DNA from: Nocardiopsis suaedae
GTDB taxonomy: Bacteria; Actinomycetota; Actinomycetes; Streptosporangiales; Streptosporangiaceae
DNA: 64,000 nt
Assembly (NCBI RefSeq): GCF_027706745.1
Contig: NZ_JAQFWP010000014.1
Coordinates: 62,001-126,000, forward strand
Direction of reading: 5' to 3'
Made by a program: the position numbers and the translations under genes. Position 1 is the stretch's first letter; every line of letters begins with the position of its first letter. The notes under the pieces were generated by a model, which saw only the letters and a list, made by a program, of their open reading frames with translations, was not told the origin of the DNA and did no database searches. This document shows, piece by piece, positions 24,471 through 33,120 of the stretch.

Positions 24471-25454
24471 ATGACCAGAGCGCTCATCGCGGTACCGGCC
24501 GCGGCCCTCGCCCTCGCACTGACCACCGCCGGATGCGGAGCCGCGGGCGACCAGGCCGGAACCGCCGACGGCGACGGAGGCCAGAACGGCGGCGGCGCCG
24601 TCACCCTCGAGCACACCCTCGGCGAGCTGGAGCTGGACGCGCCCGCCGCCGACGTCGTCGCCCTGGAGTGGACCTACGCCGAGGACCTCCAGGCGCTCGG
24701 GGTCACTCCCGCCGGGGTCGCCGACATCGGGGGCTACGACAAGTGGGTCACCGCCGGACCGCGCTTCGACGAGGGCGTGAAGGACGTCGGCACCCGCGGC
24801 GCGCCCAGCCTGGAGTCGATCCGCGCGCTCGACCCGGACCTGATCATCACCTCCGAGCTGCGCTCCGGGGAGAACCTCGAACAGCTCCAGGACATCGCCC
24901 CCACGCTCGTCTTCGACCCCTACTCCGCCGACAGCGAGTACGCCGAGATGCGGTCCACCTTCGCGACCATCGGCACCGCCGTCGGCAAGGAGGACGAGGC
25001 CGAGAAGGTGCTCGGCGACCTCGACACCCGCCTGGAGGAGCTCAAGGGCGAACTCGCCGACGCCGGGGCCGACGGGGCCGAGGTCACCGTCGCCCGGGGC
25101 TACACCGCCGACGGCGCCGCCGTGGTGGAGGTCCTGACCGGCTCCACCGTCCCCGGGGCGCTCCTGGGCGAGCTGGGGCTGGCCAATGCCTGGACGGCGG
25201 ACGCCGACGCCTATGGCATGAGCAAGGTCGACGTGGAGGGCCTGACCGAGGTGCAGGACTCGCACCTGGTCTACGTCGCGGCCGAGGACGACAACGTCTT
25301 CACCGGCGAACTCGACGGCAACGCGCTCTGGCAGGACCTGGAGTTCGTCATGGAGGACCGGGTCCACGCCCTGGACCCGGGCACCTGGTACTTCGGTGGG
25401 CCCCTCTCGTCGCGGCAGGTGGCCGAGGAGATCACCGCCGCCCTCACCGCGTGA
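24471..25454 (+). CDS. Siderophore-binding lipoprotein (FhuD/FepB type)
   Basis: A 327-residue exported lipoprotein. The signal peptide ends in the lipobox LTTAGC with the acylated Cys at 22; a Gly/Asp-rich linker follows. The mature part is a class III binding protein: VVALEWTYAEDLQALGVTPA, then SLESIRALDPDLIITSE and a long bridging helix, ending LDPGTWYFGGPLSSRQ. It captures ferric siderophore at the membrane surface and passes it to the permease. It starts 105 bp after the ATPase gene with AAGAAGGAA, and its stop overlaps the permease start (GTGA). Confidence 0.9.
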   Translation: MTRALIAVPAAALALALTTAGCGAAGDQAGTADGDGGQNGGGAVTLEHTLGELELDAPAADVVALEWTYAEDLQALGVTPAGVADIGGYDKWVTAGPRFDEGVKDVGTRGAPSLESIRALDPDLIITSELRSGENLEQLQDIAPTLVFDPYSADSEYAEMRSTFATIGTAVGKEDEAEKVLGDLDTRLEELKGELADAGADGAEVTVARGYTADGAAVVEVLTGSTVPGALLGELGLANAWTADADAYGMSKVDVEGLTEVQDSHLVYVAAEDDNVFTGELDGNALWQDLEFVMEDRVHALDPGTWYFGGPLSSRQVAEEITAALTA

Positions 25455-27538
25455 GCGCCTCCGCACCCCCGGCCGGGCCGCGCCCCTCCGGCGGTCCGGC
25501 CGCCGCCTCCGCGGCCCCCGCCGCCCGCCCCGGGCGCCGGGGGCCGTCCGCCGCGATCGCGGTCGGCGGCGGCGCGCTGGCGCTGGCCGCCGTCGTGCTG
25601 CTTCACCTGGCCCACGGCCGGGGCGGGGTCGGCCTGGGCGACCTGCCCGCGCTGATCGCCGGGGACGAGCACGTGCGCGCCGTGCTGCTGGGCGGGCGGC
25701 TGCCGCGCACCCTGGCCGGGGTCGTTGCCGGGGCGGCCTTCGCCGTCTCCGGCGCCCTGCTGCAGTCGGCGGTGCGCAACCCGCTCGCCGCCCCCGACAC
25801 CCTGGGCGTGACGGCGGGCGGCTACCTCGCGATGGTGGCCGCGACCGTCACCGGGCTGTCCTTCGGCGACCTGCCGCGCGGCGCGATCGCGTTCCTGGGC
25901 GGCCTGGCGGCGGCCGCCGTGGTGCACGCCGTGGCGGGCGGCCGCAACGACTCCTCGCACCTGGTGCTGGCCGGTGTGTCGGTGTCGCTGGCGCTCTCCA
26001 GTGTCAGCGCCCTGCTGGTGATGCTTTTCGAGGCGGAGACCGGGGCGGTCTTCTTCTGGGGCCACGGGTCACTGGCCGTCGCCGACACCGACCGGTCGCT
26101 GACGGCGCTGCCGCTGCTGGCGGTCGGCCTGGCCGGAGGGCTGCTCCTGGCCCGGGGGCTGGACATCCTCGGCACCGGCGACGACACCGCGCGCGGGCTG
26201 GGCGTGCCCGTGGGCAGGCTGCGGGCGGGCGCCGTGCTGCTGTCGGTGCTGCTGGCCGCGGGCGCGGTCGCGGTCACCGGGCCGATCGGGTTCATCGGGC
26301 TGGCCGCGCCGCACATCGTCCGGCTCTGCGGGGTCCGCCGCCACCTGCTCCTGCTGCCCGCCGCCGCGCTATGGGGCGCCGGCCTGCTGCTCGCGGCCGA
26401 CCTGCTGGCCCGCGTCACCTCGCCCACCGGGAACGAGGTCCCGGCCGGGGTGGTGGCGGCGCTGTTCGGCGCACCGCTCTTCCTGGTCCTGGCGCGCAGG
26501 CTGCCGGTGGAGCCCGTGGCGCCGGGCACCGCCGCGCCGACGCGGCGCGGGCGCCGCGTCCCCCTGGGGCCCGTGGTGGCCGGGGGTGCGATCCTGCTGG
26601 GTGTGCTGCTGGCCGCCGGGCTGCTGGCGGGGGACGTGGCAGTGCCGCCGGGCGAGCTGGTCGCGCTGGCCACGGGGAACGGCGGAGACCTGGCGCGGAC
26701 GGTGGTGGCCGAGTACCGGCTGCCGCGGCTGCTGGTCGCCGCGCTCGCCGGGGCGATGCTGGCCGTGGCGGGCGGCATCGTGCAGACGGTGGCCCGCAAC
26801 CCGATGGCGGACCTGACCGTGATGGGCGTCAGCGGCGGGGCGGGCTTCGGCGCCGCCCTGGTGCTGGTGGCGCTGCCGATGGTGCCCTACGCGGTGCTGC
26901 CGGTGGCGGCCTTCGCCGGGGCGGCCGCCGCCTTCGCCACCGCCTACGGGCTGTCCCGGCGCGGCGGCTCGGTGGCGCCGGAGCGGCTGGTGCTGGTGGG
27001 CATCGGCATGTTCGCGCTCACCACGGCGGCCACGAACTACCTCGTCACGGGGGCGCAGTTCCGTACCGCCCAGGCGCTGCGCTGGCTGTCGGGGAGCACC
27101 TATGCCCGCGACACCACCGACCTGCTGGTGCTGGGGGTGACGACCGCGCTGGCGGCGGTGCCGCTGGCCGTGGCGCTGCGCAGGATCGACCTGCTGGCCC
27201 TGGGCGAGGACACGCCCCGCACGCTGGGGCTTCCGTTGGAGCGGACGAGGCTGTGGGTGCTGGCGCTGGCCGTGGCCCTGGCGGCGAGCGCGGTGGCGAT
27301 GGTGGGCACGGTGGCCTTCGTCGGCCTGGTGGCCCCGCACGCGGCCCGCATGCTGACGGGCTCGCGGGCGCACCGGCTGCTGCCGGTCGCGGGGCTGTTC
27401 GGGGCGGCGCTGATGGTGGTGGCCGACACGGTGGGAAGAACGGTGATCGCCCCGGCCGAGATCCCGTCCGGCCTGTTGGCCGCGGTGATCGGCACCCCGT
27501 ACTTCGCCTGGCGCCTCCGCCGCGACCGGAAGGGGTGA
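25451..27538 (+). CDS. Fused double FecCD-type siderophore permease
   Basis: A 695-residue permease consisting of two tandem FecCD units (about 40-345 and 350-695), each with the FecCD landmarks: LRLPRTLAGVVAGAAFAVSG-like then LLQSAVRNPLAAPDTLGV in the first, and RLPRLLVAALAGAMLAVAGG with NPMADLTVMGVSGGAGFGA in the second. Each half also has its own FIGLAAPH or FVGLVAPH coupling segment. Normally two genes, here one polypeptide, as in FhuB of enterobacteria, so a single chain forms the whole membrane channel. GTG start at 25451 overlaps the preceding stop. The first 30 residues are a Pro/Ala-rich cytoplasmic tail. Confidence 0.9.
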   Translation: MSASAPPAGPRPSGGPAAASAAPAARPGRRGPSAAIAVGGGALALAAVVLLHLAHGRGGVGLGDLPALIAGDEHVRAVLLGGRLPRTLAGVVAGAAFAVSGALLQSAVRNPLAAPDTLGVTAGGYLAMVAATVTGLSFGDLPRGAIAFLGGLAAAAVVHAVAGGRNDSSHLVLAGVSVSLALSSVSALLVMLFEAETGAVFFWGHGSLAVADTDRSLTALPLLAVGLAGGLLLARGLDILGTGDDTARGLGVPVGRLRAGAVLLSVLLAAGAVAVTGPIGFIGLAAPHIVRLCGVRRHLLLLPAAALWGAGLLLAADLLARVTSPTGNEVPAGVVAALFGAPLFLVLARRLPVEPVAPGTAAPTRRGRRVPLGPVVAGGAILLGVLLAAGLLAGDVAVPPGELVALATGNGGDLARTVVAEYRLPRLLVAALAGAMLAVAGGIVQTVARNPMADLTVMGVSGGAGFGAALVLVALPMVPYAVLPVAAFAGAAAAFATAYGLSRRGGSVAPERLVLVGIGMFALTTAATNYLVTGAQFRTAQALRWLSGSTYARDTTDLLVLGVTTALAAVPLAVALRRIDLLALGEDTPRTLGLPLERTRLWVLALAVALAASAVAMVGTVAFVGLVAPHAARMLTGSRAHRLLPVAGLFGAALMVVADTVGRTVIAPAEIPSGLLAAVIGTPYFAWRLRRDRKG

Positions 27539-27768
27539 GAAGGGACGGCCGCGTGTACGAACTCTGGGGCGGGCCCGGCGCTGCGAGCACGGCGGGTGTC
27601 GTTCGACGGTGCCAGGTGCCCGTTCCGGGGCCGCGCCCCTGAATCAAGGGCGGTTACGGGACATCGCGGGCGCCGCTGTGGTCGTCCGGCTAGCCTCGCT
27701 CCAGGGAAAAGGCACGTCCTCTGGAGTTGTGCGGATTCCAGCGGACGCCATCGGAAAGGGGCGGCCGC

Positions 27769-28353
27769 ATGTCCGCGGATCTCGACAGGGCGCGTGCCAC
27801 ACTCCGCCCCCTCGGGGACGGTGTTCGGGGCTACAAAGCGGAGGTCGTGCGCGGGCGCATCGTGTTGAGTCCGGTGCGGCCGTTCCATAAGCGAACGGCA
27901 TTTTCCCTCTGGGGCATGCTCGAAAGGCGACTCGGAGCCGAGCGGCGCTGTATCGGCGGCGTCGGCATCTCCTCCGTCGGCGGGGCGACCGAGCTCTGCC
28001 CTGATGTCGCCGTGATCCCCGCTGCGGAGCAGGAGAGGAACCTCGAAACCCGCCCTCCCGGGATCGTCGATCCCGCCATCGATGTCGTGAGCCCAGGCGG
28101 CGCGATTCGCGATCACGTCGACAAGGGACGCACGTACGCGGAGGCCGGGGTTCCCGTCTAGGGGGTATTCGACCCGTACGCGGCGCGCTGTGAATTCATG
28201 TCGGAGCCCCGGGAGGGCGCCTATCGGGCGGAAAGGGAGCTCGAATACGGCGGGCAGGCGTCGATTCCCGGCCCGCTCGGAGACCCGGCGATCGACGCGT
28301 CCGAACTCCCCGTCGACCCCGGGGGGAGACCGGGCCCTACCCCTCCCGGATGA
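27769..28353 (+). pseudogene. Uma2-family endonuclease-like gene with internal stop
   Basis: The frame from the ATG at 27769 (GGAAAGGGG upstream) encodes a Uma2/DUF820 protein (restriction-endonuclease fold): VRGYKAEVVRGRIVLSPV, ELCPDVAVIPA and DHVDKGRTYAEAGVPV. It is interrupted by TAG at 28159-28161 exactly where family members read VPVYWLVDP or similar; the same frame then continues FDPYAARCEFMSEPREGAYR and IPGPLG up to TGA at 28351. Total length 194 codons is normal for the family, so a single nonsense change probably inactivated it. The usual catalytic Glu before VVSP is Asp here (AIDVVSP), another possible sign of decay. Confidence 0.75.
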
Positions 28354-30205
28354 CGTCGCGCAGGCGGGTGGTGCGCGGTAGGGACGTCTTCACCTTCACC
28401 GCCTCGGCCAGCTCCGGGCCCGCCGCGTGCACGATGGACACGTGGCGCACGCCCCGGGTCAGGGCCGTGTACACCTGCGGGCGCGACCCCCGTGTCTCCG
28501 GGCCGAACACCGCCACCGCCGCCGGCCAGCGCGACCCGTGCGCGGCCGCCACCGTCACCGCCCACCCCGGGCGCAGGTGCTCCGGGTCCACGGGCACGGG
28601 CGCGCCGCCGTCCGCGAGCTCCACGTGCGGGCGGCCGTCGCCCTCTGGGCCGGTGCGCAGGTACCCCACGTCGCCGGCCGAATAGCCGGGGCCGCCGCCC
28701 GCCAGCAGGACCCGGTCGCCCGCGTCCAGCCCGCCGAGCGCGCCCGGGCCCGGGTTGAACCGCTCCTTGCAGGCCCTGTTGAGCGCGTCGGCGCCCGCCT
28801 CGCCGCCGCGCGTGGCGGCCACGATCTGCACCTGCTCGGCCGGGATGCCCAGGGCCCGGGGGATGGAGTCGCCCACCAGCTGCACCGCCCGGTGCGCCGC
28901 CTCGCCGCCCGACGACGCGGGCACCAGCACGACCTCCCGGTCGGGCGCCTCCACCCGCGCCAGGTCGCCACCGGCGACGGCGGCGGCCAGCTCCCCCAGC
29001 GGCCCGGGGGAGGGGGCGTCGGGAAGGGCGGCGACGGCGGCCATCCGCGACTCGGCCACGTCGTGCACCACCTGGCCGGGGCGGGCCGACGGGGCCTCCG
29101 CCGGGTCGGCCAGCAGCACCAGGTGGGTGCCGTCCTCGCAGGCCTCGACCAGGGCGGCCGCCCGCTCCACGTCCAGGGCCATGGCGTCGGAGACCACGAC
29201 GATCCCGGCGGGCACCGGGACGCCGGCCTGCAGCAGCCGCCCGAGCGGGACCGCTTCGAGGGCGACGGCGGGGGAGGGGGCCGCCCCTTCTTCGGGGGCC
29301 TCCCCGTCGGATCCGGCGGCTCCCTCGGCCTGCTCCGCCTCCGGCGCGCCCGTCCCGGGCACGGCGTTCGCCCCGGGTACGGCGCTCGGCGCGGCGGCGG
29401 CCAAGGCGCCGTCCAGCAGCCCGTTGAGCGCCGCCGCCGACTGCGCGGTGGGGCAGGCGACCGCCAGCCCGACCCCGCTGTCCTCGGCCGTCGCGGCCAG
29501 GCACGCCAGGGTGCGGCGCACCGCCGCGCCCGCCGCGGGGCCGTGCCGCAGCACCGTCACCCCGCGCATGATCGCGGCGATCGCCGCCGCGGACGTCTCC
29601 GCCTCCACGTCCTCGCCGATGCGCTCGGCGGCGGCCTCGGCGGTCTCCGAGGCGGTCGCGGGGTCCATGATGGGCTCGCTGGTGCCGATCAGCCGCGCCA
29701 GCCCCTCGCCCAGCTCCTGCTCGGCCAGGCCCACGCGGGTGGGGGCGAGGAAGCGGTCGGGGTCGGGCATCTCCGGCGCCTCGCCGTCCTCGAAGCCGTC
29801 GTCGGCGTCCTCCGGGAAGACCTCGAACACCATGGCCGAGCCGTCGTCCAGCGCCGCCTCGACGGCCGCGCCGGGGTCGGCGATCCGCATGCCGCGCAGG
29901 GCCCGGCCCAGCTCGCGCTCCTCCACCGCCGTGGAGCCCTCCCGGACCGCGGCGGCCAGCGCCCGCCCGACCAGGGCCCGGCCGCGCCGGGGGTCGTCGG
30001 GGGCGGCGGCGCCGCCCAGGGCGCGGCGGGCGCAGAAGTCGGCCTGCTCGGGCGTGACCGCGGGCAGCGCCAGCAGCCGCCAGGGGTCGGCGGCCAGCTC
30101 CTCGGCGGCGCCGGGGCCCAGAGCACCGACCAGCGGCCCGGCCAGGGACTCCGGTGCGCCCATCCCCGCCAGCACGGCGGCGGTGCGCTCGGGGGCGTCT
30201 GACAT
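28337..30205 (-). CDS. RecD2-like protein with degenerate ATPase motifs
   Basis: A 622-residue protein laid out like a RecD2/TraA helicase: an N-terminal helix-hairpin-helix region (ALGPGAAEELAADPWRLLAL, then AVTPEQADFCARRALGG), a RecA-like core and a C-terminal UvrD_C_2 segment (WAVTVAAAHGSRWPA then VYTALTRGVRHVSIVHAAG). The key residues are missing: the Walker A position reads RHGPAAGAAVRR (about 220-231), without GKS/T, and Walker B reads VVVSDAMALDVERAA (about 332-346), with Ala for the catalytic Glu. It probably binds DNA or a partner without hydrolysing ATP. An in-frame GTG at 30433 with AGGAG would add 76 residues of non-conserved sequence. Confidence 0.7.
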   Translation of the reverse strand: MSDAPERTAAVLAGMGAPESLAGPLVGALGPGAAEELAADPWRLLALPAVTPEQADFCARRALGGAAAPDDPRRGRALVGRALAAAVREGSTAVEERELGRALRGMRIADPGAAVEAALDDGSAMVFEVFPEDADDGFEDGEAPEMPDPDRFLAPTRVGLAEQELGEGLARLIGTSEPIMDPATASETAEAAAERIGEDVEAETSAAAIAAIMRGVTVLRHGPAAGAAVRRTLACLAATAEDSGVGLAVACPTAQSAAALNGLLDGALAAAAPSAVPGANAVPGTGAPEAEQAEGAAGSDGEAPEEGAAPSPAVALEAVPLGRLLQAGVPVPAGIVVVSDAMALDVERAAALVEACEDGTHLVLLADPAEAPSARPGQVVHDVAESRMAAVAALPDAPSPGPLGELAAAVAGGDLARVEAPDREVVLVPASSGGEAAHRAVQLVGDSIPRALGIPAEQVQIVAATRGGEAGADALNRACKERFNPGPGALGGLDAGDRVLLAGGGPGYSAGDVGYLRTGPEGDGRPHVELADGGAPVPVDPEHLRPGWAVTVAAAHGSRWPAAVAVFGPETRGSRPQVYTALTRGVRHVSIVHAAGPELAEAVKVKTSLPRTTRLRDVIREG

Positions 30206-30547
30206 GCGGGAAGCGTCCTCTCCACGGGGCGGTCGACGAGAGAGCAGCCTAGCGAGGAACACCGACGTCGGCGTCCCCGACGCCGCCGCCGGTGGATGGA
30301 CGAGCGCGTTCTCGTTGACCTCGGGAGAATCGACGCTACCGGTCCCGGCGATGGCGGCCAGGGACGCGCCCTGGGCCCACATGTTCTCCAGCACCTGGCG
30401 GTGCCCCGGCGTCAGAACCCCTGGTCGGGCCACGATCTGCTCCTAGCGTCCAGCACACCCACGAACAGTTGCACTGAACACGAGAAACCACCCCCGTTCT
30501 AGCGGCGCTTTCCCGAGATCAGCGACGGGGAGCCGGGGAGCGGCCGT
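30206..30547. other. Gap upstream of the RecD2-like gene
   Basis: 342 bp without a confident gene. It may encode an N-terminal extension of the RecD2-like protein (minus strand, GTG 30433). The AT-richer stretch 30450-30500 probably holds its promoter. Confidence 0.3.
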
Positions 30548-31498
30548 TCACCGCTTGCGGGACGCGTCGTCCAGGGCCTCGCGGATCTCCTCGGGCAGCC
30601 GCACGTCGTCGGTGCCCAAGACCTCGTCCAACTGCGCGGCCGTGCGCGGGCCGATGGCCACCGACACCACCCCCGGGCGGTCGCGCACCCAGCTCAGCGC
30701 CACCGCCAGCGGCGACACCCCCAGCCCCTCGGCGGCCGTGCACACCGACTCCACCACCCGGCGGCTGGGCTCGCCCAGGTAGGGCTCCACGTACGGCGCC
30801 ATCTGCGGCCGGGAGGCCCGCGAACCCTGCGGGACGCCGCGCCGGTACTTGCCGCTCAGCACCCCGCGCCCCAGCGACGCCCAGGCGATCACTCCGGCGC
30901 CCAGCGCCGCGGCCGCGGGCAGCAGGTCGCGTTCGGGCTCCCGGCACAGCAGCGAGTACTCGGCCGCCGCCGTCACCACCGGGTTGCGCCCGGAGGCCCC
31001 CGCGCGCTGCCAGGCCGCGTACGCGGCGAACTGCCAGGCCGTGGTGTTGCCCACGCCCACGTAGCGCGCCTTGCCCGACTCCACCGCCGCGTCCAGCGCC
31101 GACAGCGTCTCCTCGAACGGCGTGGCCGGGTCGTGGGCGTGCAGCTGCCACAGGTCCACGTGGTCGGTCTGCAACCGCCGCAGCGAGGCCTCCAGGGAGG
31201 CCAGCAGGTGCCGCCGGGAGGTGTCCACCGGCCGGTGCCCGTCGGTGGCGTGCCCCGTCTTGGTGGCGATGATCACATCGCTGCGCCGCACCACCCCGTT
31301 GAGCAGGCGTCCCAGGATGCGCTCGCCCTCGCCGCCGTTGTACACGTCGGCGGTGTCGACCAGCGTCCCCCCGGCGTCGACGAAGGCGGTCAGCAGATCC
31401 GAGGCCTCGGCCTGGTCGGTGTCGTTGCCCCAGGTCATGGTCCCCAGAGCGGTGGACGACACCCACAGCCCCGAGCCGCCCGCCTGTCGCTGTTCCAT
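30548..31498 (-). CDS. Aldo/keto reductase
   Basis: A 316-residue NADPH-dependent TIM-barrel reductase. LVDTADVYNGGEGERILGRL carries the Asp and catalytic Tyr, ATKTG the Lys, and VDLWQLHAHDP the His; SWVRDRPGVVSVAIGPRTAA is the cofactor-phosphate site. It reduces carbonyl compounds; substrate unknown. Best match in type to the YajO/IolS-like group. No ribosome site is seen before the ATG at 31498, so translation may be leaderless. It is divergent from uppP across 298 bp. Confidence 0.9.
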   Translation of the reverse strand: MEQRQAGGSGLWVSSTALGTMTWGNDTDQAEASDLLTAFVDAGGTLVDTADVYNGGEGERILGRLLNGVVRRSDVIIATKTGHATDGHRPVDTSRRHLLASLEASLRRLQTDHVDLWQLHAHDPATPFEETLSALDAAVESGKARYVGVGNTTAWQFAAYAAWQRAGASGRNPVVTAAAEYSLLCREPERDLLPAAAALGAGVIAWASLGRGVLSGKYRRGVPQGSRASRPQMAPYVEPYLGEPSRRVVESVCTAAEGLGVSPLAVALSWVRDRPGVVSVAIGPRTAAQLDEVLGTDDVRLPEEIREALDDASRKR

Positions 31499-31796
31499 GG
31501 CGTGCGAGGTTACCCGGTCGGCGGGCGGGCGGCCGAGGCCCGCCGGGAGAACCCCAGTTCGGGCGGGATGCGCCGGTCCGGCCGGAAGGCGGTGGGGGAC
31601 CGTCCGGAACGCCCGGAGCGCGCGCGGACCCTGCTCGCGTGCGCGGAACGGGGTAGTAAGCTGCCCGCGTCGCCGCCGGACGGGACGGACGGGGCACCGC
31701 GACCGGCCCCACCCCGCGGCGGCGGACCGCCCAGACTTCCGCCGCGTCCCCCGCCGCGGCCCTTCGCCGAACCTGCCGACTGGAGCCGAGCCCGCC

Positions 31797-33020
31797 GTGT
31801 CGATCATCGAGGCCATCATCCTTGGACTCGTCCAAGGGCTGACCGAAATGCTGCCGATCTCGTCCAGCGGGCACGTACGCGTGATCTCCGCGTTCTTCGG
31901 GTGGCCCGACCCGGGGGCGGCGTTCACCGCGGTCAGCCAGATCGGCACCGAGCTCGCGGTGCTGGTCTACTTCCGCAACCGCATCTGGGCGATCCTGTCG
32001 ACCTGGACCCGCTCCCTGTTCGACAAGGAGCTGCGCCGCGACATCAACGCCCGGATGGGCTGGTACGTCATCCTGGGCACCCTGCCCATCGGCGTGCTGG
32101 GGCTGCTCCTGGAGGAGCAGATCGACACGGTCTTCCGGGACCTGCGGCTGATCGCGCTCACCCTGATCGTGTTCGGCGTCATCCTCGGCGCCACCGACCG
32201 CTACACCCGCAAGCACCGGGTGCTGGCCGACCTGACCATCACCCGCGGCGTCACCTTCGGCCTCTTCCAGTGCCTGGCGCTCATCCCCGGCGTCTCCCGC
32301 TCCGGCGGCACCATCACCGGCGGGATGCTGATGGGCTTCAAGCGCAAGGACGCCGCCGAGTTCTCCTTCCTGCTGGCCATGCCCGCGGTGTTCGCGTCGG
32401 GCCTGTACAAGATGACCGACATCGGCGGCAACGAGTACGCGGGCTGGCTGGCCACCGCCGTGGGCACCGTCGTGGCGGGCCTCGTCGGCTACGTCGTCGT
32501 GGCGTGGCTGATGAAGTTCATCTCCACCCACAGCTTCATGCCCTTCGTCTACTACCGCATCGGCCTGGGCGTGCTGGTGCTGACGCTGGTCAGCTTCGGC
32601 GTCCTGGACCCCCGGGGCGGCGCCGAGGAGCGCCCCGACAAGGGCGAGGTCGTCGCCGACGCCTCCCCGGAGCCGAGCGAGGAGCCCTCCCCGTCGCCCT
32701 CGCAGGAGCCGTCCCCCTCGCCGAGCACCGACCCGGCCACCGGCTGGGAGATCGACCCCGAGGTGGGGCTCCCGGTCAACCCCGAGTCGGGGCTGCACCA
32801 CGACCCCGAGCTGCGGATGGACGTGTCCCTCGACCCGGAGACCGGGCTCCCGGTCAACCCCCTCACCGGCGAGACCTACGACCCGAAGGAGCGCGACGCC
32901 GCGCAGGACGGCGCCGGGACCGGCCAGGGCACGGGCGAGGGCGCCGCGGGCGGGCAGACCGGCCAGGACGGCGCCGGGCAGCAGCAGGGCACCGGGCAGG
33001 AGGGCGTTCCCGCCGGCTGA
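31797..33020 (+). CDS. uppP: Undecaprenyl-diphosphatase with long disordered C-terminal tail
   Basis: A 407-residue protein. Residues 1-270 are a full BacA/UppP membrane enzyme: LVQGLTEMLPISSSGHVRVI (11-30) and the second signature LIPGVSRSGGTITGGMLMGF are both intact. It dephosphorylates undecaprenyl diphosphate, recycling the lipid carrier for cell-wall synthesis and conferring bacitracin tolerance. Ordinary UppP proteins stop near 275; here about 135 residues follow, first SPSPSQEPSPSPSTD-like, then two copies of a D-P-E-x-G-L-P-V-N-P repeat, then a Gly/Gln-rich end. GTG at 31797 is preceded by GGAG at long spacing. It heads the conserved uppP-phosphatase-DUF3090-SCO1664 gene set. Confidence 0.9.
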   Translation: MSIIEAIILGLVQGLTEMLPISSSGHVRVISAFFGWPDPGAAFTAVSQIGTELAVLVYFRNRIWAILSTWTRSLFDKELRRDINARMGWYVILGTLPIGVLGLLLEEQIDTVFRDLRLIALTLIVFGVILGATDRYTRKHRVLADLTITRGVTFGLFQCLALIPGVSRSGGTITGGMLMGFKRKDAAEFSFLLAMPAVFASGLYKMTDIGGNEYAGWLATAVGTVVAGLVGYVVVAWLMKFISTHSFMPFVYYRIGLGVLVLTLVSFGVLDPRGGAEERPDKGEVVADASPEPSEEPSPSPSQEPSPSPSTDPATGWEIDPEVGLPVNPESGLHHDPELRMDVSLDPETGLPVNPLTGETYDPKERDAAQDGAGTGQGTGEGAAGGQTGQDGAGQQQGTGQEGVPAG

Positions 33021-33064
33021 CCGGGACGCGCCGTCCCACCCCTCAGCGGGCACCATGCACCACC

Positions 33065-33100
33065 CGGCGCCGGGCCGCCCCTCGGGGGGGCCCGGCGCCG
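33065..33100 (+). terminator. Hairpin between uppP and the phosphatase gene
   Basis: CGGCGCCGGGCC (33065-33076) pairs with GGCCCGGCGCCG (33089-33100). It ends 20 bp before the next ATG. It can terminate uppP transcripts; the next gene has its own promoter at 33107. Confidence 0.65.
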
Positions 33101-33106
33101 TTGCAC

Positions 33107-33112
33107 TACCCT
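33107..33112 (+). promoter_or_regulatory. -10 element of a leaderless promoter (phosphatase gene)
   Basis: TACCCT ends 8 nt before the ATG at 33121 and no ribosome site is present, so the transcript probably begins at or next to the start codon. Confidence 0.45.
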
Positions 33113-33120
33113 GGACGGCC

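Noticed and set aside
23514-25450. Very long plus-strand frame covering ATPase and lipoprotein genes and joining the permease
   Set aside because: The part before 25451 is Arg/Pro-rich out-of-frame translation of two clearly recognised genes; the permease begins at the GTG overlapping the lipoprotein stop.
30206-30433. Extended start (GTG 30433) for the RecD2-like protein
   Set aside because: It has a fair ribosome site, but the added 76 residues show no domain; kept as an alternative only.
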